From Glandiceps talaboti (lineage: Eukaryota; Hemichordata; Enteropneusta; Spengelidae): a DNA stretch of 55,000 nucleotides. Each line of letters starts with the position of its first letter. The stretch's first letter is position 1. Both the position numbers and the translations under genes were made by a program. Positions 13,407 to 27,710 of this stretch are shown piece by piece. The DNA is taken from NCBI RefSeq assembly GCF_964340395.1, contig NC_135557.1, positions 22,288,725 through 22,343,724 on the forward strand, read 5' to 3'. The notes under the pieces were generated by a model. It made no database searches. It was not told where the DNA came from and saw only the letters and a list, made by a program, of their open reading frames with translations.

Positions 13407-13478
13407 AACCTTCCTATGACGTCATCATGCGAGATAGACAGAACGCATGGACATCGGCACAATCGTCACAAAACAAAG
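13407..13478 (+). CDS. ERG/FLI1/FEV: gene 1, exon 2 (linker upstream of ETS domain)
   Basis: A 72-bp exon between acceptor TTACAG and donor AAG|GTATGT, phase 1 on both sides. It encodes P-S-Y-D-V-I-M-R-D-R-Q-N-A-W followed by a Ser/Gln-rich stretch ending in Lys. This resembles the FLI1 linker P-S-Y-D-S-V-R-R-G-A-W...N-K and, in position, the vertebrate ERG cassette exons between PNT and ETS domains. An exon of identical length and phase lies at 54600-54671. Splicing to 17004 restores K-D-P-Y-Q, as in ERG/FLI1. The extra vertebrate exon between these two segments was not found here. Confidence 0.85.
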
Positions 13479-15682
13479 GTATGTCTACAGAAACTGTATC
13501 ACTGTTTTGAAGTATGTTTGTTTTATCTTATGATCAGTTGGGAGTAGTTTTGTGTATAAGTACAAAAGGGGATTAGCAACACGGTAACAAATTTATAGTA
13601 ATCTTTCGTTTCCAAAGCTTTCCAAGACATCAAGACATCGTACTTGCTTTTCAGCTTCTTAGCAACCTAAAACCTTATACACAAAACTCAGAGTTTCTAG
13701 AGAAACACTGTTTACTAATATCCGTTGTTATTTGTATTGGAAGTTTGCATTTATGTTGGAGTGGTTTGAAATTTCGACTGTCGCAGTGGAATCTTGCCAT
13801 CTGTATGTGTCAAAATGGTGTCTATAAGTTCCATATTTCTAAACATATGAACTAAGTGGTATGTCAACACACATCGATCTTCATTTTCTATTTTGTCGCT
13901 AAACTTTTTGTATCTTTAAAAGTGTGTTTCAACGTTATAAAATATATGCATGCGTATATCGTTGGTAGTACCGAAGTTTTGAATCTCACGGGAATTCTAC
14001 TGTACCTTAATTTCTAGCCTGAACAATTGATTTCTAATAAGGCGATAATCGGCAAATAATTTGGCAGAGATCATGTTGGTAACGTATGGTGATATTATGG
14101 GATGTACGAGACACAATCACCCAGGAGATTGGTGATAAACTAGTCACAGATGTTAAAGCTATCGAAACGGCAAATTGAATCTATTCAAGCAATTTGCTCT
14201 GCTTCCCAATTCTCATTAGCCAACCTAGGAGACTACACTCGGCTTTTTTTTACTTTTTACTGAATTCGGTGTATCAAACGGTATTATTAGGGTTGTTCGC
14301 ACCTGGGAAAATTTCTTTTTTAGTCTCTGAACTTCGCCGTTTTCATTTAGAGTCTTTGTAGATGTGCCGGATACATCGTGGAAAATGTAGTATGTGATGT
14401 CTGATTCGGAGTTCGTAGTCTTTAATTGTGACCCGATAGTGGATTGATTGGGTGCTAGATTAGGAAGGGGTTGACGACACAGCCTGTCAGGCACACGTTT
14501 GACGGAAAGCGGCTTAATGACGTCATCCCGTCGCTACAAATTAACAATGACTTGAGTACAGGCTAAAAAGGAGACTTTGATGTGATCAGGTAAAAGTGGA
14601 AGACGTCTTTTCATAAGGTGCATTTTTAACCCCATTGATTAGAGCAAGGAAGAGGCAACGCCGCCAAGCCGACAGATTTAGTTGTCATTAAGATGGCAAC
14701 TAAATTGGACTTGGTTACAAAGGATACGACGAACGGAAAAATGATGAAAAGGAAGATTTATAGATTTTCTATGATAGTGTTGGAAACCAGTCAAAAAGAC
14801 TACAGCAAAGCTGGATAAGAGAACATCAAATTAAAACCAAACCCTCTCCGTGTCTAGCATCAGAAATCGTGGCTTTCGACACTTCCGTGTGTTAGTACCC
14901 ATCGCACAGAAAATCGTCACATGTGACTTTTCGTGACCATAATTAGAACTATTATGACATTGATTTGATAGCAATCCCTTACAGCCTAGCAGTGCACTTA
15001 TTTGTAACCCAACAGTGAATGGATTAACGCTATATGTCCCTCCGTTATAAAGAGAATCATATTAGGCATAGAGTCTAACAGCTGTAGAGACCCTGCCTTT
15101 GTTACACTCTCGTTTATAATAGCAAATTGAAGAGAAATTCTAAAGAAGTCGACGAAATCCCATCGGTTTGGGATCCATTTTAATTCCGATTAAACTGCGG
15201 ATATTAAAAAGCAGTTTGCTTAAAACAGATTAGAGATCAATCGCTGGAATGGTGTCAACTGAGTATCAACTGGTTTGTCTACTTGTATACGCATTGACGA
15301 GGATTTCAACGGCTCTCTGTCTCTGCTCATATATCATCCTTTTTCCGCCTACTAACAGTTCAACCACCGTAGTCGGGTCTCCATTTACTGACAGAACGTC
15401 GATTCTCTCTTCACAGGGCGGGAAACTGTGCATGCTGTAGGGAGCAACAGTCACATAGTTCCCTTCAACACTCATTTACCTGTTACCAAATGTTCACGCC
15501 ACCTTAATATAACAAATTTGCTGCGTGCAGTACGGTTACTGTATGTAGTTCGCTCTCCGTGTGCACTGACACGACATCCAATATAGTCACTTTACAATCA
15601 AATACAGTGTCCCGCCACCGTACAGTAAAACAACAATACATAATGTTTGCACCCAGTATCATAATTCTTCATCACAAGCCGC

Positions 15683-15920
15683 GGGTAACCCAATTCCTAG
15701 TCTATCAGCTAGCCCTCGGATGTTCTTCCGATAAAATACGACACACAGCCGAACAGCGCTATCGAGGATGGAACATCCTGAGTGTTCGGGCAGGCCCTCA
15801 CATGCGAACTTCGTTCGCTTATAGTTATAGCATCGAAAGAAAGCCCGAACGTCTAGCAGCAAGACTACCCAATTCCTTGACACTCCAGTGTCAAATTTTT
15901 GACGATCGGGTCATTCTTGG
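15683..15920. repeat. hairpin-rich, relatively GC-rich segment, possible mobile element or structured RNA
   Basis: Several perfect short hairpins crowd into 240 bp: GGGTAACCC at 15683-15691, AGGATG/CATCCT at 15765-15779, GCGAAC/GTTCGC at 15804-15818, and TTGACACT/AGTGTCAA at 15877-15894. GTTCGGGC (15784-15791) pairs with GCCCGAAC (15843-15850), enclosing the GCGAAC hairpin. CCCAATTCCT is directly repeated at 15689 and 15868. Overlapping frames run on both strands (121 and 74 codons) but resemble no family I know. The composition stands out from the surrounding intron. Confidence 0.45.
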
Positions 15921-15999
15921 GTAACTGTCGTCATTAAAAAAAAAAAATAAAAATAAATGATATAACAGATTTGCGCTTGATGATGACTTTACAACAATT

Positions 16000-16491
16000 T
16001 TAACACTTCAGAAAGATGTCCATATCAAATATTGATTTAATAAATATTTTCTTACAATAAGTAGGCAGACCAAGGAATGAAAGAATTGTCAAAATGTGTC
16101 TGTGGCACCCATTTTGGTTGATGTTTTTCGTACTAAAACGGTTGACAAACATTTCAAATAACTCAGTTGTGTTCTCTACGATTTTGTAGGTTATTCCCCG
16201 TCTTTTCCCGCCGTTCCAAGACCTGCAGTTGAAACACATACACATATAAAGCCAGGTAAGTTTCTGTACTTTATCGTTCAGGTGTCGTTTGGTAGTCATT
16301 TTATTTCTAAAACATAATGGGGAATCGTTTAGTGTCCTACTCGTAGTCCGTCCAAACGTTATCTTCCAAGTTGTATTGTCGTCAACGTAAGCTGCCCGCG
16401 ATCCAGAATGACAATTCAGAATTAGTTTCATGTTTGCGTGAACATGAATCAATGTCGCCAGCTCGTAATGCGCTCCAAATCTAAAAGCCAA
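16000..16491 (-). other. unassigned open frame of 163 codons
   Basis: This is the longest non-repetitive open frame after the ETS exon. It lies antisense in intron 2. The translation is rich in Thr, Asn, Lys and Cys and shows no domain, signal peptide or membrane segment that I recognise. It may be chance or the remnant of a mobile-element protein. Confidence 0.15.
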
Positions 16492-17003
16492 CCAACCAAT
16501 CAGTCAATCATTAAAAATTTCGATTGCTCCATATCTAGTACCTTTTAGCTTATATTTAGTGTACCTTTGAAATAAATTCACATTAACATATTATTTCCCC
16601 AGTTGTATAAAGTTGTGTTTTGCCCTGACATTTGATAAATGATAAATTCGACACCACGTATCATATAATGACGGGAAGGAGTCCCTAATGTTATCCCGAC
16701 ATTAATCAGTTTGACAACCTTTGATGATTAGGGCATGGGAACTGAAACTTGTCAAAATTAATTAATTAGAGGAATACAATTAGAGTTAAGTCTTAATTAT
16801 TCAAGTTATTTAGTTTCTATAAAAGTGGGCAAGGAAATCAAAATGGCTTCCTTTTCCGGTCCACTCTTAGCTGTATTAATCAGACCCATAGCCATTATAT
16901 ATATTATTATTCTGACCTGTGTCACTAAGCAATACCAACCAAATGTGTATATGTTTTCTCATTTTTTCCGAGATTGATTATATTTCTGTGTTTACTGTTT
17001 CAG

Positions 17004-17051
17004 ATCCTTATCAAATGTTTGGACCGGCTAGCAGTAGACTCGCTAACTCAG
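17004..17051 (+). CDS. ERG/FLI1/FEV: gene 1, exon 3 (ETS-proximal linker)
   Basis: A 48-bp exon between TTTCAG and G|GTATGT, phase 1 on both sides. It encodes (D)-P-Y-Q-M-F-G-P-A-S-S-R-L-A-N-S-(G). This is nearly identical to the ERG/FLI1 segment D-P-Y-Q-I-L-G-P-T-S-S-R-L-A-N-P-G that precedes the ETS domain and is diagnostic for that pair. Vertebrate FEV lacks this segment, so the gene is ERG/FLI1-like here even though its proposed N-terminus is FEV-like. Confidence 0.95.
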
Positions 17052-17223
17052 GTATGTATATGTATACATGTTGACATTCTAGACACATACAGTTATAGAA
17101 GCACATATAGACATTATAGATAGAAAATCACAGATATATGTACGGAAAGACAGAACCAAACACATGCAGAAAATCACAGGGATATATAGACAGGTAGCTA
17201 GATAGATAGATAGATATATATAT

Positions 17224-17276
<53 letters not shown>

Positions 17277-17426
17277 AAGCTGAGGAAAGTCAAACATATA
17301 TTGTACACATTTACATAACACGGAGAAGGGGGGGAGGCAGAAACACACACACATACATACATACATACATACATACATACATACATACATACATACATAC
17401 ATACATACATGCATACGCTCGCACGC

Positions 17427-17479
<53 letters not shown>

Positions 17480-20400
17480 TACACTCACACCACCTTCCTA
17501 TAGTATTTCTCCCTACATCGTACACCCACCTATTGTCAAAGCCATTCATTGCTAAAGATAGCCCTATACCCCCGTATGACATTTCCTTATTTTCTTAAAC
17601 CAAAATGTTAAAATGAAAGTGTTGATCTAGTATACCTCACATTGCATAATATTTCTAAACTTTTCTAAATATCGTGTAATTCATAACAATTGAACTTATT
17701 ACACATTAAACATGTGTAGTGATACAAATACCAGAATCCTACTTTTTAGACATATTACACGAACTCTCTTAAATGACGGATATCCCGTACATCTGTGATA
17801 ATTATAGATAGCTGTTCATACAAACAAAACTAAAATAAACTTGTTTTTTTCTATAAGACGGCTTCATATATCCGCTGCTATGAGATTCAAACGTAGCTGT
17901 CGGGAAACCCCGGATATGATGATTTGAATTTCCTTGCACGCATTTGTTATTTATTATGTAAACATGTATACACCATGGTCAACTAAAAGTATAGTTGTGG
18001 TGGTAATACATCCAGATTTAGATTCGTTCTTGTGTCTATGTGATGGCCTGCAGGCTCATGTCGTTTTTGATAGTTGTGTGAAGTGACAGTAGATTTTTGA
18101 GAGCCGATAATTGGCATCTTTGTACAAAAGACACCTTTAGAAATATAGCATAGGCGAACAAAGCCATCTTGGATGCCCAGAGGGTAAATCCAACTAACCT
18201 CGGTGATAATATACCAACAAAAGATCCCATCTGCCTTTACTGTATTTAAGGTACTAATTTTAATAGTGAGTGGAAAATACTTGAAGAGAAAATACAACAA
18301 CTTTTTACCCTTCTTACACATTACGTACTTGATGTCTTGATTGCGCTTGCGCAAACTGTTTCGTGAGTGACAGTAAGTCAGTAACAGGTTTTGTTTTCAA
18401 TTTAAGGGGCATATACACTGTCATCATTATTCAACGTTTACGTCACTTTCTGCTCCTCTGAATTGAATTACTAAAATAAATCACAAGAAAACTATGACAT
18501 TGAATAGATGAGCTAAACTTTGATGAGAAATGTGATCGTGATATGCGTTGATAGTTGTCGGGTTGTTAACTTACAGCTCTTTAGGTTTTGATCAGCCGAC
18601 AGACAAGATACGATTTTCAAGTCCAGTTTGACCAGACGATTTGATGTTTAAGCAATTGCACTAAAGAAAGAAAGCATCGCAAGAAGCAGTTGAACAAATA
18701 TGTGTATGAACGAATGATAGGAAAATATGCAGGTGCGCGTGGAGACGGTCGTTCAAGGGGATTTTGTGCTTGATACAACGCGGTCCCAGCTACATTTTAT
18801 CATACAAGTGACAAGTGTATGCGTGATCGATAGAACAATATGGGGAAGGGGGGGGGGGGGTTATTGTTGTGATTCAGGATAATTGTAAATTTGTGGATAC
18901 AATAACGTGGTGCCAACCCAACTTTATAAATACCACTTTTATACGCAACAACAGAATAAGTTATATTCAAAATTCATAATCGTATAAACTTGGGGGGGGG
19001 GGGGATGGAAAAAAATAGTCATAATTTTTGCAAATGTTATATGACCTTTGACACGGCATGGTCGGCGACCGTGACTAACGTAAAGTCATTCAAATTATTC
19101 CATACAATATGGAGACTTTTCACCGCTGATTAACTTACTAAGATTATCGATTCATACAGTTTCATTTTGATTTCTATAGTCTGTTCATTTTTATTAGCGT
19201 TTAAATATGTCGTATTGATTGACGCATGCGTACTAAGCCAACATTGATCACTACATGAGCAAGTGTATTGTGTCAATCCCAACTGCCAAAGAAGAAAGCT
19301 TCCGGTTGGAAGTTTACGCTTGACTACAAGTGTTTTTAAATTCAAAGAATTTCTGATGAGTACTTTAAAAGTAACGAATTTTACAAAATGTATGTTGATG
19401 GCGTAAAAAAAACTCGACAATGGAGATATTGTAGTGATATTTCGGTGTAATCCCAATTGTGGAACTGCCACCCGATTTGCGGCCCTGTCGTACATCCCTT
19501 TATAAACAAAGAACAAGGGTTATACACATACGTTGTGTTCCACTTTAGGGAAATTGGGATGATATAAAATTAACACCGCCTATGTAAAAAAAGGGCCAAT
19601 ATGAATATTTATCTTTCAAATTGTCAAAAACATCTTCACGATTTACTTGTTTAGTTTGCGAAGGCTATAAGCTGGATGCAAAGCAACGATTTGTCAATTC
19701 ATTGCTTATCAGTTAAAACGATTGCAATTGTTCAGAGAAGACAAGACTTTTTATCATTATCACCGTGATAGTTCAGTTTGAAAAAATTATGCTAATCTGT
19801 TGCTCGAGTGTTTTAATTAACGCCCATAATTCATTTTGCTATACTGGAAGATTATTTTAGGACAATATATGATTAGAAGTATATGAAAGATGAATTTATT
19901 AAAAAGTAGACAAATAGCTTTAAAAAGAAGAGGCGAGATATGGGGAGACGAATAGGTATAAGAAAATGACTCGCATTGTGTCGCAAAGTCTCAGTATGCA
20001 GAATAGGCATTATGCGAGATGTATATTGGGATAGGTACCACGGGAAAGTTAGATGCCTGTTGATCAAACGACCCATGTATATAGGCTCCTAAAACGGACT
20101 TACACATGTGTTTGCTACGTATACACACAGGGCTATCGTGTCGGACAGTCACCATTCTTTTTCCCAGCAACTTACACCAAGTTGTGATGCTATCTCTAAA
20201 GGGAACACAGATTTTAACAATGATAGTCGATATGGTGAATGGTTGGGCGTAGCTTTCCCAGCTCACAATGGAGCCTGCGACCCCAAGAGAGCTAAACTAG
20301 TCAATCACTCTCTGCAACCACGCAGATATCGCTTTTGTTCGTTCTGCATCACATCTTATGTTGGTAGTATGGATGTGAGCAGAGGCGCGCGTTCAACAAG

Positions 20401-22571
20401 TGTTGGCGGATAGGTTGCATGGCGGCACTCGTACCGGTATCAATACACTCTCACTGCTACACACCACTCTATCTATGTCAATTTGTTTTTCTCATAACCT
20501 CAGCCCGGCCTTATTGCCAACATCTATGTTGCTAAGCAACGGGAAAGTATGTAATTTGTGACGATATTGGTGATTTTTACGTTTATGTAAACATTTTTAA
20601 TGCAGATTATTAGTTGTACGCAAATCAGCCTAGCTGGCTGAGAGGGAAATTTGTCAATCGCTTTTACACACGTGTTTGTAGCTGAAAATGAAAGTAAAAA
20701 CAGGGAACTTTTCAAAAAATAATTGAATCAAACTTTACCAACGATCGATCAGTAATATTTGTAACTCTGAAACGAATGTGTTTTGCCCTTTTGTCACTCG
20801 AGTATCGAAACAGGTACGACTCTTCACTGACAAGGAACGACAAAAACCTGTCTTAATTAATAAAATCTGAAGTATACTTTATTGGAAAATAATGTTGTAT
20901 AACAATAAAAACTGGGAAAATGATATTTTTACATAAATTTACGAATGAACGGGAGGTTAATCTTAACAGACAACCAGAAATAAAGTAAACCCCGTCTTAA
21001 TTCTTAGTCCCTGTAAAAAAGCGATATTTTTTGTATTGACATCGCCGCAATGTTCTTATAAAAAATCGAACATAATATTTGGAATAAAATATAGTACATG
21101 TGAAAACAAACAAGCCTTGTAAAGTGAAACATGATGCTGAAATACAACTTTCGTCAGAGCCCTTTAAAAGAGGAAAATGACTTCCGTTGGTGATTGTTAT
21201 TGCGTGGATGCGAGTGGTCGTATAATCACCGTTCTCATCAGTCTTTCGTTCTTCGTCGGCCAATATTTCCTACAGTACGCCCGCGGCTCTCTTCCAATTA
21301 CCTATCTGCCTCCGTCGCCGTAACCGGCCGCGCGCTCAGTTTCTATGTCATACCCAGCTACCTTCACTGCAGGATACTGGATAGACACGCGTGCCGCCAA
21401 GATACACGCCAACTCGTCGTCGCTTCGTAGACGCGACTACTCTATAAAGCTATCGCAAATATTGTACACATCGAAACATTTTATTTTTTAGAGCAGAATG
21501 TTTAACCATTTATACTCAAACCCTTGATATCAGAAAGGCTATTGGCGCTGTAGTTTCAAGGAGCATAAGATTAACCAATAGTATGAATGGTTATATAAAC
21601 ACAAACATTAAACTTTTTGTATTTTAAAACATATCAAAATACTCACTTCTTTGTAGTTTCATAAAATACGAACATCATCTTGTAAATTTAACAAAGATGA
21701 GTTATATAACATTCACGAATTATTTTAAACGAAAAAGATAAATTATGTAAAAATCTGACATTAAAAACGCAGACTAACAACAGAACAATGTACTAATTTG
21801 TTACAAACCCTAATTTTCATTGTGCACGAACTGACGGCGAAGGTACGTCGTCTATAGATAGTCAACGTAGCTATGATTTCAATCCCGATAAATTGCTCGA
21901 CTCATTCGGCTAGTAGCTCGGAAAAAAAGAACATATTTAGCGAATTAGGAAAGTATTATAATTTGACCTGAAAAGAGCCCACAGGGTTTAGATTGTGATA
22001 TGATATTATGATGCTGTATTGTAAGCGAACCATTAAATCGTCCAGGGGGTCTGACATGTACAGTACCATGCCTTAATTATCTTAGCTGCAGAAGATTGAT
22101 GTAGCTTTAGAAGTAGGCAGCTATCCCATCTCCTTGCCACACAACAGGACACCATTACATCGCCAATAAACTACCTTACATGTTCAATATTGATTAACGG
22201 CCGTGCTCTCAACCATTTTCCTCGCTATTTTAAATTTTCAATCGAATATTAACTAATTCCGTCCCAGAAATGTTTGCGCAAACAACGATTGATCTAAATA
22301 TGGCGTATCTCAGTCGACTTGATCAAGAATTATGAAGACTTTTTGTAAGAGTTAATGCGCAGACGATATTTTTTGTTGTAGTCTTGGCGGGAAATGATTC
22401 TGAAGTGAAAAGGTTAATGTTGCTTTAGCAATTAAGAAACACATTTTATTGAACCCCCTCCCGTCAGGCAAACAAAGGAACTTAGCTACTTCACATTCAT
22501 TTAAATTTGATGAAAATTCCTAACAATGACATAATAAATCAAAGCGTCTCTCTCTTATGTTTTGTTTATAG
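17052..22571 (+). other. gene 1 intron 3
   Basis: A GT...AG interval of 5.5 kb ending in TTTGTTTATAG. It holds the composite microsatellite 17200-17475 and runs of G near 18849 and 18993. A CpG-richer stretch lies around 21270-21430. No further exon is supported. Frames at 19130-19516 (-), 20108-20413 (+) and 21194-21430 (+) have no recognisable domain. Confidence 0.6.
17200..17475. repeat. composite tetranucleotide array (GATA)n-(CATA)n-(GACA)n
   Basis: GATA units at about 17200-17276, CATA units at 17350-17410 and GACA units at 17430-17475, separated by short unique sequence. Frames through it (for example on the minus strand) are low-complexity artefacts. Confidence 0.9.
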
Positions 22572-23077
22572 GCAGTGGACAAATTCAACTGTGGCAGTTT
22601 CTTCTGGAATTATTATCAGACAGCAGCAACGCTCACTGTATAACATGGGAAGGCACCAACGGAGAATTCAAACTAACTGACCCGGATGAAGTTGCTCGAC
22701 GGTGGGGAGAACGTAAAAGTAAACCAAACATGAATTATGACAAACTGAGTCGAGCTTTACGCTACTATTATGATAAGAACATTATGACCAAAGTACATGG
22801 GAAGCGATACGCGTATAAATTTGACTTTGCTGGACTTGCACAACAATGCCAGATGCAGTCAGACCCAACTGCCTATAAGTATCAGTCTGATCTTTCGTAT
22901 CTGCCGGGTTATGCGCATGCCCACAAATTAAATTTCGTTGGGCCACGAATGCCCCCCACATCCACAGGCCTGTTCCCTTCACCAACGTCATATTGGTCGT
23001 CACCAGGAACAGCGGGTATCTACCAAACTGGACACGTACCACATGCCAGCGGCCATCTTGGATCATATTATAGTTGA
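22572..23077 (+). CDS. ERG/FLI1/FEV: gene 1, terminal coding exon: complete ETS domain and C-terminus
   Basis: The exon starts after TTTGTTTATAG and ends with TGA at 23075-23077. In the proposed 234-residue protein the ETS domain spans about residues 70-152. It starts [14 protein letters not shown] and contains the recognition helix [14 protein letters not shown], whose two arginines (about 127 and 130) contact the GGA core of the target DNA in this family. It is nearly identical to human ERG, FLI1 and [12 protein letters not shown] and GLAQ-x-CQ after the domain are FEV-like, whereas the tail with YKY-S-DL, HKLNFV and final HLGSYY is ERG/FLI1-like. Such factors are nuclear, sequence-specific DNA-binding proteins; ERG/FLI1 act in endothelial and blood programmes and FEV (Pet-1) in serotonergic neurons. 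Which vertebrate gene is the true orthologue is unresolved. Confidence 0.98.
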
Positions 23078-23592
23078 CTTTTGAACGCCGAAATTTGAAC
23101 AAGTTACTTTTACTAATCAGGGTTCAGCTTTTGGAAAACCACGCATGTGCGTGCGCAATTGCGTGCAAATACTACATCCCGAACTTTTGCGGTCTTGTAA
23201 AACAGACCGACATAAAGAGTGATTTTAATTTTCAGTCCTTAAAATGAAAAAAAAAAAGTTTGGAACCATGAGATAAATTCTATATATATATATTTAAGTA
23301 TTATTGCCAAAACATGACATAGGGTGCATTGTTGTTGATGACGTCAGTGATGACATAACAACAAGGTCCAGCAATATTTCCTGACTGATTTGTTTTTTTG
23401 TTTCGTTTCGTTATTGCCAAGTAATAAATGTCCTTTTCGTCTTTATTTTTATAAATAAGCGTAGAATGTTCATGATGTTGAATCACAGCTTTTTATCACA
23501 ATTTCATTTTTTTCCGGAAAGTTATGTATTATTTTTCGGTGACATCATTCGAAAGTACAGAGTGCCTTCAGTGTTCATGAAGCTATTATCTT

Positions 23593-23672
23593 TCATCCGG
23601 GTACTTCATGAAATACCCAATCATTCCAAAGTAGTTGTATGTAGGTTTATATATTTTGAAGTACCCGGATGA
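23593..23672 (+). other. perfect 16-bp hairpin in the 3'UTR
   Basis: TCATCCGGGTACTTCA at 23593-23608 is the exact reverse complement of TGAAGTACCCGGATGA at 23657-23672, with a 48-nt loop. It lies about 0.5 kb after the stop codon of gene 1 and would be transcribed. It could be a regulatory RNA stem or a small inverted-repeat insertion. Confidence 0.65.
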
Positions 23673-24105
23673 GCGATCCTTGTGTAAAAGTCCAGGTTGT
23701 CACTTTTAAGCGAATTTCTCATTTATTTCTCTATTGTTTTGTTTATTTAAATTTTATGGTTCTTTAAGCATGAATGGGACACTCGTTTCTGTTCTCAAAC
23801 AACATGTTATTGATGTTATATGTAAAATCGCGAGATTTCGCGAGACTGTGAGCTAAGCTCGATGTGCATTATGGTAGATTTTTGTGACGTGTTCTGTCTG
23901 AAGTAAGAGCAGAGACTGGTCAGCCAAAATGGGCGCGGTTGTGGTCATTTATTGGCAGTGTTTTTGGCCATGCCTGCGGCATACTCTACTTAAACGTACT
24001 GTAACTTGTACATTTACAAGAAAACAGAACATATAGTCATGTTTGTTTGAAATTACTTTACTCTTTTCTTGTTAAACTTTAAACGTTGAAAACTATTTTT
24101 CCTGT

Positions 24106-24111
24106 AATAAA
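24106..24111 (+). terminator. candidate polyadenylation signal AATAAA
   Basis: A canonical hexamer about 1 kb after the gene 1 stop, followed within 30 nt by a GU-rich tract TTTTGTTTGTTTGTTTG (24136-24158), the usual downstream element. This pairing makes it a better candidate than the AATAAA at 23423. Confidence 0.55.
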
Positions 24112-24491
24112 GATTTCAAAAGATGTACATAAATGTTTTGTTTGTTTGTTTGTTTGTTTCAATCGCTTTATCACTCCTAGTTACCTGTGCACGGTAGACT
24201 CGACGATCAATTCAGACAATATTTATCCCATACCACATCATACATTAAATATTTCATGTTCTTTGTACTCATTTTAGTATTCACTGGCCAGACGACATTT
24301 TCTGACAATAGTTTGCTCCCGCCACATACATACGTCAAACCTTTCCACTCATGTTATCTGCAATGTGTTTATCACTCACATGCGTTGACCTCGCCCCCCC
24401 CTCCCCCCCCTCCCCGCCCCATTAAACCCTCTAACAGAAGCTAAGAATGATAGACATTATCATTATCTATGCACCATACAAACAAGAGTGG

Positions 24492-24715
24492 AGTTGTCGG
24501 TGGCCGAGTATTGAAAGCACTCGCCTCTTGCCATTACAGCATGTTTTCTGCCTTAGTCTGGGTTTCATTATAGTTGCCATGCTATATAGATAAAAATGTC
24601 GTTTAATGTGACAACCGAAAACGCAGGTTTCCCCCGGGGACGCCCGGCAATCTCCTTCCACAAAGACATTGAACTCATTGGGGCCGGCCCTTACTGGACC
24701 TTTTTGAAAAAAAAA
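24492..24715 (+). mobile_element. tRNA-derived SINE (degenerate)
   Basis: The head GTCGGTGGCCGAGT with AGCACTCGCCTC resembles a Ser/Leu tRNA 5' half including a pol III A box. The middle holds a degraded B-box region (GGTTTCATTATAG). The body has GGTTTCCCCCGGGGACGCCCGGCAATCTCC and GGGGCCGGCCCTTACTGG, ending before an A-rich stretch. I recognise this layout from SINEs of marine invertebrates. The tRNA half is too degraded to be a working tRNA gene. Confidence 0.55.
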
Positions 24716-26949
<2,234 letters not shown>

Positions 26950-27633
26950 GCAATGTGTTGTAATATAGGTTTGTCTTTGGTTGTCATAGATTCTGTTTAT
27001 TCCTACATTAAACAAAGATGTACTTTACTCGCCATAAATTGACACGGTTTTCATAATATACAAATAAAAGTTTTGTCAAGGTTTTTTCTACATTGTGTAC
27101 CATATACGGCAAACTATAGCTGGTCTGTCAGATAGGCCTGTTAGTCAGTGTCGCGTTGGCCTATCAGTCTCTACACCACTTCAATGCAGTGTATATGTAG
27201 AAAGGTGGAGCAGTGGTGGTTGATTCTGACTATCTGTACGTCCTCTAAAACGTTCCACAGCCATACAATAAAGACGACTTCCTCTAAAATGAAATAAAGC
27301 TGACAGCATGATTTTCATTTCTGTTGGCCAGTCGTGGAAAACGTTGGTGTAGCAATTTAATGGGACTCGGTATACACACACCGGTGTGTCGTGACGTCAC
27401 GAATTGTCACCAAGTTGTAGCATGTCAACACTTCCGTGAATGGATTGAGATCTTTCCTGTTATAGAATGTCTTCATCCCTGAACAAAGGAAGTCTGACCA
27501 GCCACAGGATATTTTTCATCAGATAATGTTCCTGTGATTAAGTAAAACAAAGGAAATATCTACTGTCCGTAGGATATTTTGTAGTTCCGCATTTCAGGAT
27601 GATTTAGTTTGGATTTCGTTGATTGATTTAGAT

Positions 27634-27710
27634 GCCTGAGGATGCTGATGAAATATCATAGGTGATATACTAGTATTAATTTGTTATTTCAAATGTATTG
27701 CTCTATCATC
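27634..27710. repeat. diverged half-copy of the 52.3-kb hairpin repeat
   Basis: CCTGAGGATGCTGATGAAATATCA followed by TTAATTTGTTATTTCAAAT corresponds to CCTGACGATGCTGACGAGATGTCA followed by TTATTTGTGTTATTTCGAAT at 52352-52405. The opposite hairpin arm is not preserved here. Confidence 0.4.

Larger units (their letters stand above)
13479..17003 (+). other. gene 1 intron 2
   Basis: A GT...AG interval of 3.5 kb ending in TTTACTGTTTCAG. It contains the hairpin-rich segment 15683-15920 and an unassigned antisense frame at 16000-16491, both listed separately. Antisense frames at 14225-14494 (89 codons, Lys/Ser-rich) and 15266-15475 match nothing I recognise. Confidence 0.6.
23078..24140 (+). other. 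gene 1 3' untranslated region (inferred extent)
   Basis: Inferred from the stop codon to just past the AATAAA at 24106. It contains a TA tract (23281-23293) and the perfect inverted pair at 23593-23672. Around 23828-23870 there are direct TCGCGAGA repeats and the palindrome GAGCTAAGCTC. An earlier AATAAA at 23423 could produce a shorter form. Confidence 0.5.

Noticed and set aside
16000-16491. 163-codon antisense gene in intron 2
   Set aside because: No recognisable domain or promoter and no splice support; retained only as an unassigned frame.
23423-23428. AATAAA as the gene 1 polyadenylation signal
   Set aside because: Possible for a short form, but it lacks the GU-rich downstream tract that follows the signal at 24106.
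24492-24580. Possible functional tRNA-Ser/Leu gene
   Set aside because: Only the 5' half is recognisable; no acceptor stem closure or intact B box, so a SINE head is the better reading.
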